Assembly: GCA_036429605.1 (NCBI GenBank)
Contig: JAVFKD010000016.1
Location: 3,286,001 to 3,350,000, forward strand
Direction of reading: 5' to 3'
Source of the DNA: Cladobotryum mycophilum
Taxonomy: Eukaryota > Ascomycota > Sordariomycetes > Hypocreales > Hypocreaceae
DNA length: 64,000 nucleotides
Shown: positions 24,675 through 33,707 of the stretch, piece after piece
Layout of the letters: the number at the start of each line of letters is the position of its first letter
Position numbering within the stretch: position 1 is the first letter of the stretch
Notes under the pieces: generated by a model
Database searches by the model: none
What the model was told of the DNA's origin: nothing
Seen by the model: the letters and a program-made list of their open reading frames with translations, nothing else
Position numbers and translations under genes: made by a program

Positions 24675-26716
24675 GTTGGCTAAGACTTTGTGTCAAAATA
24701 GTTCCGAAAGGAGAGGCTGGCAGGGCTCAAGTCCCGAGATGGGAATGATGCAATTCAAGATGTGACCTTGTGGATGTGAGATTGTCTTTGGACGATGCTG
24801 CCTCTCTCTGTAACCTAACGCTTGCTCAGGTAATCGGAGCTTGGTGGTGAGGTGAGGTGATGGTGGGGGATCAGCGTGTGAGGGGGAGGAAGGGAATGCC
24901 AGCCTACCCATCCATCCATTCATCCAATGGATAGGGAGATTGGGCTTCGGATGAACGGATTAATATCTGTCATCATCCAGAAGGGACATACACTCGATGA
25001 TGAAGTCCTTAGAGATGATCACATAAACATGAAAGTTCCGCTTCCCCAGATGGAGAGATGGGATGGGTCGCCGAGCTTCAATGGTTGGGCTTTGCCGCGT
25101 TACGATATCCGGTCAAGTGCGGATGAAGCGGGAGCTTATCTTATCAGTTGACATTTAGGGGTGCTCGGGGACCCAAACCTCGGCCTTCTGTCTATGTACC
25201 ATATCTGCCTTGGTCCGTGATATTCCCAGGTAGATACAAGATAGCAGATAGCTCGAGACATTTCTTGAATAAAATAAATAATTCTTTTATTTTATTTCAT
25301 GTATTTTTTCTCTCGATTATCCAAGACTCATACTCTCTCATGAGTCTACAAACGGAAAGGCTTCAAAGGTGAGGAGGACGAGGAGGACTGTGCACCGTCA
25401 AAGTCGGTCAGCAAACAAACAAACAAATAAACAAAAACCAACGTTTTGTTTTAGACGTTTTGACGTTTTGATGTTTTTTTCTTTCACATTTTGTGTGCTC
25501 TACCTCAACTGAGACCGGGGTAACACAGCAAAATCTTGCATCGTAAATGCAGTGCAGTGCAGTGCAGTGCAGTCTGCAGTCTGCAAGTCTGCCTGCACTG
25601 AAACGATACTGGTTGTCTTGTCTCATGCAATCCAATGTCTTGAACATGCAAGCATTTTCCTTGTTGCCATCTTGCCTTGCCGCACTCACTTGAAACTCAT
25701 CCATCCATCCATCCAATGTCAAGGTGAAATCGCTGCTGGTCTCATCACACAAACAGGGACCTGGTCACAAACACACACTTTGAACAGCCAACCCGTTTAC
25801 TTCCAAGGTTTAAAATCTTGTTTTCCCTCCATCTTTTCCCCCTCCAACATCATCGTAGGCCCGATACTCCCTCTCTGCATGCTCAATGTGCCGCTGCAGG
25901 TGGCCCTATTACTTCTTACGGCGCTAGCTTCTTGTTTCTGTTTGCTCGCCGTCTTCCTAGATGGTCATGGTGGATACAGACGAACCAAACATAAGAGGCA
26001 ATGACTCGGCCGATCAGGCTTATCCTATTCGTCTTAATTTAGCCAACTAAACCTACCAACATGTGAGAGAAACTTGACCATCAAACTCGTTAGTCTTTTG
26101 TCTTGTTGGAAAGAAAAAACTAGTGTAAGGTGGCAGCGATGAAGCAGTTGCTTGTCACGGACGGGTGACCCCGAATGTCCTCCCGCCGCTGCCGACGCCA
26201 CTGCCGTGATGATCATTTTCTTGTTGTTTTTTGTTACTTGGAGGGTCAAAACCCTGATGCAAAGCCCGTTCTGAGACATTGTCTTGTCGAGTTCGGTGGC
26301 TTTCAGACGAATTCCATCTCTCTTTGGCATCTCATCGCGCCTTTCTCGCCTCCCATCTCTCAGAGACACTGACATCGCAGGTATCCTCACTCTCCTGTCC
26401 CAAGTCTGAGTTCTGCGGGGTTTTGGGGCCCATATTGCATGAATTACCGACATGGTTTGTGGTTTATTTCGTTACAATGTCTTTATCGCGTCAGGCTACG
26501 GTTGTAGAGAGTTACATCAGTCTTCACATTCCACGAGGCCATGCTGGACGTTCCATGTAGACGTGACTCTACTGTATATTGCCTATCAATCCAAAAGGGG
26601 AATCTGCCGAGTACTTAGCATTCTCAAAATCGATTACTGCAGCTTCTCAAACATTGAATTCTTGGTTAGTAGCTGCTCGTTAGCCCGTCAATCTCAACAC
26701 AATCACACCGCCTTCG
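24675..26716. other. Intergenic between the F-box gene and the BBP-like gene
   Basis: No gene is supported. Contains a GGTGAG run near 24850, an AAAC microsatellite near 25410, the strongest TGCAG tandem of the window (25548-25600) and CCATCCAT units near 25701-25715. Confidence 0.4.
25548..25600. repeat. GCAGT / TCTGCAG tandem cluster
   Basis: Four tandem GCAGT units run directly into TCTGCAG repeats and a final TGCAC. Same repeat type as at 12384 and 20466. Confidence 0.85.
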
Positions 26717-27703
26717 TCATGCCCAGCGGTTTCCCTGATCGAGGCGATCCAAACGCCATGGAGGAAGGCGATTGAGGCTTGAATGAGACGGCTGATCGGC
26801 AGCCTCGTCCGTAATGCTACCCTCTAGCTCGGATAGAAGCTGTTTGTACTCGTGCTCTAAGTGATCATCGTACGTCTTCTGACCGTGTTGGTGATCAGCT
26901 GCTTGCTGCCTTTGTGAACCAGCACACACAATTAAGCGCCCCACTTGGTTCCGCTGTAAATCGTTTTCATCGTCTCGAAACGTCCCATTCATAATTGCCA
27001 GATCGCGAAGTTGCTGACGTTTCCTGTTATTTGCATGTTCGGGAGTTGATACAACCGTTTCGATTACGCCCTGTATGAGTTCTTTAGCCTCGTCTACCTT
27101 TTGCTGGGAACCAGCGGTTATGAGGCAATGTAAAGGTTCCTGCAAATTGTCAGTAGTATATGAATCAAGAAAACGTCCTTTCCCTTCCTTGACTGATCCT
27201 CTGCCACGAATAGCAATTGTAGCACCGGTTCGATCATTCATGGCTTTGAGGCTGCTGCCTCGGGGGCCTAGGAGTTGCCCAATAAAGTTGACACCTGGAA
27301 AGTCACTGACTGGTATGTAGACTTTTTCAGTGAATTGATCAGGTCGACGATAATCATGTGGAGGAGTATAATTCGGTATGACTTTGAAGGCCGCCTCGAC
27401 TAGGCGGTGTCTTTCATCCTGAAGGCTTTTGCGATAACGATGTTCGCGGGTGTTGATTCGCCGACCAGAGGTGTCATATTCCGGTGCTGGTGATGGCGAT
27501 CTGTTCCTTTGCGTTGGTAAGACATTATTCACACGAAGTCTCTGTGTTATCTCTTCAATTCGGAATACAAGCATGTACGCATCTAACTGCTCGCTCGTCA
27601 TGGTTGCTGTGATGCATGTTGGAAATCCCGATGGGGTAATGCTGGTGTTGTCTGCTAACCATCGTGTGGCTCGTCTGCATCCGGACTGGGGTCCTCGCCC
27701 CAT
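26717..27703 (-). CDS. Branchpoint-binding protein (BBP/SF1) paralogue lacking zinc knuckles
   Basis: Intronless 328-residue relative of splicing factor BBP/SF1, which recognises the intron branch site in the early spliceosome. Visible in order: RRATRWLADN, a relic of the U2AF-ligand motif with its Trp (about residues 10-19); MTSEQLDAYMLVFRIEEITQ (about 35-54); the SPSP box and NTREHRYRKSLQDERHRL (about 68-101); then the KH/QUA2 RNA-binding domain with GQLLGPRGSSLKAMNDRTGA and the loop IRGRGSVKEGKG (about 118-225). Canonical fungal BBP then has two CCHC zinc knuckles; here the equivalent stretch reads NDLQRNQVGRLIVCAGSQ and the Cys/His ligands are gone. The C-terminus is short and not Pro-rich. 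Lack of introns and a position in a decaying island suggest a retrocopy or old duplicate, while the uninterrupted frame and intact KH core suggest constraint. The true BBP gene is presumably elsewhere. Confidence 0.85.
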   Translation of the reverse strand: MGRGPQSGCRRATRWLADNTSITPSGFPTCITATMTSEQLDAYMLVFRIEEITQRLRVNNVLPTQRNRSPSPAPEYDTSGRRINTREHRYRKSLQDERHRLVEAAFKVIPNYTPPHDYRRPDQFTEKVYIPVSDFPGVNFIGQLLGPRGSSLKAMNDRTGATIAIRGRGSVKEGKGRFLDSYTTDNLQEPLHCLITAGSQQKVDEAKELIQGVIETVVSTPEHANNRKRQQLRDLAIMNGTFRDDENDLQRNQVGRLIVCAGSQRQQAADHQHGQKTYDDHLEHEYKQLLSELEGSITDEAADQPSHSSLNRLPPWRLDRLDQGNRWA

Positions 27704-28363
27704 GATTTCTCAATTTAGTAGTAGATAGGCCTTATGAAGAAGATAAATGGTTGCTGTTACGGGAAGAGGTGTGTGATACCGTAGATGAAGATAAGATGGG
27801 TATTCCTTGCCTGGGAAGTAAGTGAGGGGTTGGATGGTGTTTTATGAGGGGCTGCAGAATTAGAGTTGCCCATGCCACTTCATCATGAAAAGCTTAAACT
27901 ACCTAGTATATATCAACTAGGCACGTAGGCAATACTGTCTGAACTCTTTTAATTGTATGGTTTAAAAACATGGTATTGTCACATTGTGAACACATTGGGT
28001 GTAATGTGAATGACACCGATACAATGACAGTGTCATCAATGTCATGCAAGGTGGCTTGAAAGGACTCTATTATCGTTCGTTGAAAACGGACTATTACCCG
28101 ATTGTTTGTTGAAATGCCAGCTAACCATCTCCGGTTCGTCGTATTTTGCTTTGCAAGGGAGAAAATGAACTTATTTTCGACAGAACTTAATAAGGGATGG
28201 TGATTAGGTTACTGCCTTGGTGTAGCTCATACGTCTCTTGATTACCCAACTACCTAAAACTTGTTTGAGTATAAACTGGCCTCGGACGTCTCTGGCTTCA
28301 CTATGTCACTCAGAAAACAATCACCCCTTAGCTGAGCTACATTCTGATGCTCACCCCGCCACA
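27704..28363. other. AT-rich intergenic
   Basis: Divergent flanks of the BBP paralogue and the hypothetical gene. AT-rich, with a cluster of TGTCA/TGACA words around 28005-28045. No gene is supported. Confidence 0.4.
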
Positions 28364-29307
28364 ATGACCTCTGAACAGAGTGAGAGACCTGTCTGGAACG
28401 CAAGGCACATTTTGTTGCCCTATGATCTTCGAGATTCAAACATAGACGTTCTTGGGGGGATGTTCGCCGCATTCTTTCAGGCATCTTCCCTGGCACCACA
28501 TCCATCACCGAGGGACCAAGTCGATCCTACTTGAACTTTGGGGTCTCTGAGATGCCCAAGACCCCCTGGCCACTGACTATTGGTGGTGTACCCGTTACTC
28601 TTAGCGACGGAACACACGGTCGATGCCAAATCTTTCCACTAAAAGGCCTTGGGAACCTCTCCATCTCGATTTGTACACAGACTGATGCCCGACAAGATAG
28701 TTTTAGCGATTCAGATCTGCGACTCCTAGCTCGTCAAGTTGTGAGGGAGCTTTCCCATATCAAGATACTTGAGCTTATCTTCACCTTTGACAAGGCCTTT
28801 CACATTGTCCTCGATGGTCAGGTTCTGTCTGGGCTAATGAGAGCTAGACTTCCTGATAGAATTGCAAAATGTCCCGTCGGATACATTCTCAGCAAAGACC
28901 TTTGCAGACCTATTTGGGTGGATGATGGATCTAGATCACCTATCCAATGTGAAGTTGTTGCAGAGAGTCCCAGGGACCCTTGCGGTCGCATGAAGAACAC
29001 TCTAGTATCCCTTGATAATCACGATATAGGCTGTCGTGATGGGATGACAATGGCGACTTCTATCAGGTTGGAAACAGAGATTGACCCGTACAATTTAGAG
29101 GACACGCAGCTACATGTCGCCTATAACTGGATATATATGGGGCAAGTAGAAGGTACTCCCATGACCGAGAGATGGCAGCCCCCTGATAACATCCATGGAT
29201 CAATCATACGAGATGGTGGTGATGCCCCTACCGGCTATTTCCAATATTACATCTCCACAGGTGATTATGCAGGCTTCCTTGTATCTATACAGGCAGACGA
29301 GGTATGA
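28364..29307 (+). pseudogene. Unrecognised protein, frameshifted at a G6 run (hypothetical or pseudogene)
   Basis: An ORF opens MTSEQSERPVWNARHILLPY at 28364 and stops at 28532-28534, but a second frame, open through the same stretch, continues to 29307. Adding one G to the G6 run at 28454-28459 fuses the two into about 314 residues reading DVLGG-DVRRILSGIFPGTT. The downstream part has PWPLTIGGVPVTLSDG, GLGNLSISICTQTD and, near the end, YMGQVEG, WQPPDN, GYFQYYIS and YAGFLVS. From memory these end blocks recall a large uncharacterised family of filamentous-fungal proteins, in which case the middle domain is missing here, but I cannot confirm that. No splice pair repairs the frame. Either a decayed gene or a homopolymer sequencing error. 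Confidence 0.5.
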
Positions 29308-29838
29308 AAGAGGCCATATATTGGAACAAGGGGCATCTTCTTTAGGAACATGGCTAAAGGAGATATACTTCCAGATATATCCAGACACAAGAGGAATACT
29401 CAGGCACAGGGGAGATATCCAGAGACGACAGTAATTATCAGAAATATGAGGAATGAGTGGTGATGGGAAAAGATTCATGTCAGTTACCTTGTCCTGTAAC
29501 CCCAAAATTATAACTACTTGCAAAGCTCCCCAAATAGGAGAGAAAGCCTACTCAGCAAAGCTAACCAGCACAATCGGAAAAAGTTGATAAGTTAATCATG
29601 GCATTTTTGGGTGAGATAATGATGGCCAAGCAATTACCCCCTTTCAGCGTCGTTTTAGAGCGGAATTGTGAACTGTCTTTGCCATAGTTTAGAGCCTCAG
29701 AAATTCGCGAAAAGCTGATAAAATGCCTTTGGGACCACCATCGATGATCCTAGTCTATTGATAAGTTAGAGGTCATTTGTTGATGAGGTGAATCTCGTGT
29801 AGAGTAACAAAAAGCCAACGATATAAATGATTAGATCC
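29308..29838. other. AT-rich intergenic
   Basis: No coding region or structured element is supported. AT-rich 3' flank between the hypothetical ORF and the MFS remnant on the opposite strand. Confidence 0.4.
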
Positions 29839-30815
29839 CTATTGAAGCAAGAAAATGAGGCAATTGTTAGTATGTCCTATCGCCTCTACTTCGCCTTGGA
29901 ATCTTCCGATGATAGCCGCTGGGTATGCCCTCAATACGATGCTCTGCCGTTGCCTCCTTGTTTTCTGCTTTCCCCTTCCCGCGGGAGTCATCCATTCCAT
30001 AAAAATTTCCGGAATTAGGTTGGCGGACGCAAACACAGAGCAATCAGAAGCACATACTGAATCCTTGCTACACTCCCTTAAAATATGAAGTATGTCCCGA
30101 GGGGGCTTTAATTGGGCAACTCTGCGCAGGCCTGATGCTCTGACACTGATGATCATCTGTGTGTCAACATCCACTGGGGACCAAACTATGAGGCCATTAT
30201 GTGAACTGATTCAAGGGAAAATTCTCTGCGACGGAGAGGAGAAATGTGCCTGTAAGAGTCCGGGTGAAGATGATTGTTGAGGTGGAGGAGGTAACACCGA
30301 GACCCTTGAAGGTAGTTTGGATGGACAAGAGAGACTGCTGAGTTCTAAGACCGGCCATGATGACAAGGGCCGGGACCCGCGTAGCTAGTTGGAGTGATTG
30401 AAGTAAACAATGAGCTTGAAGTTGTACAACTCACTACAAGCTGGGCGTCATCCTTCTGTCAAAGGTGTAGACGAGACCTGCAGCGACGAGGGAGAGGGCA
30501 GTTGGCATGGCCGTGTTTCGTACAAAGTAGCCAATCCACGTTGTCTACCTATGCGTTAGTACTGAGAATATGCATAAAAGATGGACCTCGTCAGGAATCC
30601 TGAGGCAATGACGGCTAGAGACAGGCCAGAGTTCGATGTGAGCAAGTGAAATGCCATATTTGTACGCCAAAACACCTTCAACCGCCTGACAACAGATGGG
30701 GATATAATAACTGAGAATAAAAAATGGCGAAAATGGCGAAAATAGGCAAAATATGAACAAACCAAGAGCCATGGTCCTCCATTTGACGATATGTATCGGG
30801 CAGTGTGACTTTTTT
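29839..30815 (-). pseudogene. Decayed C-terminal half of an MFS multidrug efflux pump (DHA14 type)
   Basis: Pieces of one MFS protein appear in order on the minus strand but in different frames and with stops. Around 30790-30640: VKWRTMALGLFIFCLFSPFS and FFILSYYIPICCQAVEGVLA, which match the TM segment ending YYLPIYFQAVKGVSP-x-SGI of DHA14 pumps. A frame change then gives SGLSLAVIASGFLTR. Around 30365-30200: MAGLRTQQSLLSIQTTFKGL and SSTSTIIFTRTLTGTFLLSV up to a stop. Around 30175-29960: DVDTQMIISVRASGLRRV and, 40 residues on, EIFMEWMTPAGRGK, the family's Met-Glu-Trp end block. The N-terminal half is absent. At least two frameshifts and one stop make this a pseudogene. Identification is from memory of the family pattern. 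Confidence 0.68.
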
Positions 30816-30822
30816 GCCTTGT

Positions 30823-31306
30823 TTATACTGAACTACGAGTTATACCAGGAACAAAACGACGGAAAGGACGAGCAATAGGATGTTTCTTCATGAACCCCAG
30901 CTTGACTGGGTGGTTCTCCATTTCAGAGTTGGACAGGACTATGAAGTTATGATTGTCTGGTTCAAAGATAAACTTGTCAGTAAATACACCTGAAATGTAT
31001 CGTCGTTAAGAAGAACGGTAATGGAGATCATATAAACGGGTGATTACCTCCAAGAGTAGGCCCGTGGGAGATCTGATTCGAGCAATCCCAACGGATCCTC
31101 CCGCCCCCCCGTTATACTCTGGTTGCTCGTGCAACGACACATAAAAAGCAATAATCTGCAATCCCCCTAATTAACAGAAAGACCCCCATCCAAGCGCGAA
31201 GAAGAGAATGAAAAAGAGAGTGCACCAGAAACAAGGGATATCCTTTTTTATCGTCGTCGAGGACGTTGAAGTCGCCTGTAGTTTTTGGGGATTGCAGTTG
31301 CGACAT
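30823..31306 (-). pseudogene. Small broken gene with an N-terminal hydrophobic segment, unrecognised
   Basis: An ATG at 31306 opens MSQLQSPKTTGDFNVLDDDK. At the T6 run 31244-31249 (A6 on the coding strand) the better continuation, with a membrane-like segment CTLFFILFFALGWGSF, lies in another frame. A later open piece reads FYVSLHEQPEYNGG, then a C7 run (31104-31110) shifts frame again into RIRWDCSNQISHGPTLGG. That joins over a good 58-nt intron (30990-31047, GTAATC to TTTCAG) to VFTDKFIFEPDNHNFIVLSN and ends RPFRRFVPGITRSSV before a stop at 30823. The credible intron and composition suggest a real ancestral gene of about 160-170 residues; the frame breaks suggest decay or homopolymer miscalls. 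I do not recognise the family. Confidence 0.4.
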
Positions 31307-31376
31307 TGATTCAACTTTGTAATATGAGTGAACCCTTTGGGGTTATAAAGATGAGATTTTCGTGGGAGGGGAATGA

Positions 31377-31790
31377 TTAGGGGGGACAAGGGCGTACAAG
31401 ACTGACGCAGAGGGTTGCGAGAAAGAGTCCAACGAATAAATCGGCAAGACTTGGCCCGGTAGAGTAACGACCTGGTGTAGAATCTATTGATGATATAATA
31501 GAAGCCTTTTCAACATCCTGTTGTCTCATAATTCTTTCTTGATGGTGTGCTTTTTGATCAAGAATCTGCCACTCACCCATGCAGCCTTAATAAGTCATGA
31601 CATCTGTGCCGAGCTATATGTGGAGCCTATGGGTAATACAGAAGTAGCAAAGAAGTTTCAGTTCGAAAGTTGGCGAATCAAATGACAACTACAACTAAGA
31701 CAATATTATATCATGATGCGAAATAAAATGAGTATATTAAGACAAGGAACAAGTATATAATCCAGCTCAGTGGCCCCCCTAAATTTACTA
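31377..31790. repeat. Diverged direct repeat, copy A
   Basis: Shares a series of blocks in the same order and orientation with 32903-33118: GGCGTAC-AGACTG, ATCTGCCACTCAC, ATGTGGAGCCTA-GGGTAAT, GTTCGAAAGTTG-CGAATC and TGGCCCCCCT. Copy A has about 140 nt extra between the first two blocks. On the minus strand both copies read EWQIL just after a GTGAGT-like donor, so the repeat may be the 5' part of a duplicated, now dead, gene. Confidence 0.6.
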
Positions 31791-31877
31791 AACAATCATC
31801 ATACATCTATATTCTTTGCCTGAATCTCCAGTTTTTCACGGCCATTATTCTATCCAAACTCTCATATTACCTTCATA

Positions 31878-32543
31878 ATGCTCCTCAAGTGCGTCACTCT
31901 TGTCACGGCTGCCTTGTCGGCTCTTCAGGTACAGGCTGCCATCAGCCGAGAAGACTTCGTCAAAGGTATTCATGACGTCTCTTCACGAGAGCATGATGCC
32001 TTTACAGCAGTTTTCCAAGTAACCGCTGAAAGTGGCCAGAGTGTCGGTCCGGTACGTTGCGTGTCACAGTCGCGAGTACTCGACATGCTTGCTAATGCAG
32101 ATGAATACATAGGGCATTGTTGCAAAGATCAACGCCGTCACTTCATTGACTGATATTTATGTCCAAACTCTTCATGTAGACCCTCCCAAGTGGTCTGATG
32201 ATGACCAGTTCCAAGCAAACACTGCCTGGAACACGGTATGTATCTCTACCTATTTGGGCGTTTTTTGTTTTAAATTTTTTTTGGTATATTCCCTTCTAAC
32301 CAATATTTCTTTTTATAGCTTACTCTGCAGGAAGTGAGTCTATTTGATGAACTCGTTTCGAAAAGACAAGACTTGTCCGCCTCCAAGGTGGCAATCAAGA
32401 AGTCTCTCCAGCAGCTCGAGGGTATAAACAACAGCATGTTTAGCATTCTGAACCGCGTTCTGCCATCCCGGAAGAATGCCCTTCCGGCTGAAAAAGCGCT
32501 GCTCGAAAAGAATACTCAAAAGGCCCTGAAGGCATACAAGTAG
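31878..32543 (+). CDS. HsbA-type hydrophobic surface-binding / cell-wall mannoprotein 1 family protein
   Basis: Small secreted protein of the family defined by Aspergillus HsbA, which coats hydrophobic surfaces and recruits hydrolases; related proteins are cell-wall antigens (family knowledge). Exons 31878-32051, 32113-32235 and 32319-32543 join in phase 0 to give 173 residues. The first 21 residues (MLLKCVTLVTAALSALQVQA) form a signal peptide. The rest is predicted helical with blocks typical of the family: GIVAKINAVTSLTDIYVQTL, LTLQEVSLFDELVSKR and a Lys-rich end NTQKALKAYK. There is no GPI signal and no Ser/Thr-rich tail. Introns have GTACGT and GTATGT donors. It lies between the two copies of a diverged direct repeat. 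Identification rests on the overall pattern rather than on catalytic residues. Confidence 0.72.
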
Positions 32544-33707
32544 AGCCCAAGAGCCAGGATGGGCATAAGGAGCGTTTCGCTGCAGGCCTCGGGTCAACGA
32601 ATTCTGAAGCATCACCTGGAGCTGTGTAATGTCTTTTTGCTAGATGAGTAGTACGGTTTGGCGTACACGAGGTCACTGTAAAATCTTGATACACTCAACC
32701 TGTAGATGAAGCAATTATTCATCATGAAGTCAATTAAACATCTCGATCCGCGTCAACCTACCCCGCCCAGAAATCTATCTCGCCCGAGAGTCGCTTCTGC
32801 TTCTGAACTTGTGCACATGCGGCATCATGTTAGCGACTCCCCGAGGACGGAAACTCGTGACATTTCATCTTCCTCGCTTGCTGAAGATGCGAGATGTTGG
32901 GATTAAATGACAAAGGCGTACGAGACTGTGATTTGCTGATAGAGGATCTGCCACTCACTTATGCAACTAGACATCATGATATTGGTGCCGAGATACATGT
33001 GGAGCCTACGGGTAATGCAGAAGAAGTAAACAGGTTTTGGTTCGAAAGTTGACGAATCGGGGGACAAATTGTTTATGCCAGGACAAGAAAGGTTTGGAGT
33101 CCACTGGCCCCCTTTCATCCTTTTACCCGTCTCGGTGCCCGATTTTCTGGTACCCTAATTAGGAAGCTATCTACCCTTCCTTTCTAAAGGTCAGCTACCC
33201 AATGGCCCCATCAAAGTAGGTCCCCTCCAATCATCAATGCCTTGAGGGGATTATAGGCCAATTCTGCATTTCGGATGATCCTTGAGACATATATTGGCAG
33301 ACAAGAAGCGTCATTGTGAATTGTTACGGAATGGAAGGGGGGGACTATCCAATAGGGACCGACTCTGCTGTGGCGATGTCCTCGTGTGATTTTGGCACCC
33401 TGGTGTATGAGGGAACAAGAGGCAGAAGCTCTTGATCCATTTGTATCAGGTAATATTGAAGTTAATTGCCGCATGTTTCTGACACCGAGATCCTTGGGCC
33501 ACCTGATAGCCAGCCAAACTGTAACCTGCTCATTCTTCCATTATAGCTACTTATAGAGGCACTCTTTCCTCGATAAGCAATCAACATCTACGCCCAATCC
33601 TGTGGCCTTGGTCTAACAGATTTCCTATGATTCACAGAGTTGGATGGACATCAGTTCCCATCTCAAGTTGCATACATATAGGTCATAAACCTCCTCCTAC
33701 AGCAATC
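32544..33707. other. Intergenic with repeat copy B
   Basis: Contains the second repeat copy (32903-33118) and otherwise only short unsupported ORFs, e.g. 66 codons at 32706-32906. Probably the 3' flank of the HsbA gene and degraded DNA. Confidence 0.4.
32903..33118. repeat. Diverged direct repeat, copy B
   Basis: Second copy of the element described at 31377-31790, same orientation, shorter by about 140 nt. Shared words include GATCTGCCACTCAC, GTGGAGCCTACGGGTAAT and TTCGAAAGTTG. The HsbA-type gene lies between the copies. Confidence 0.6.
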
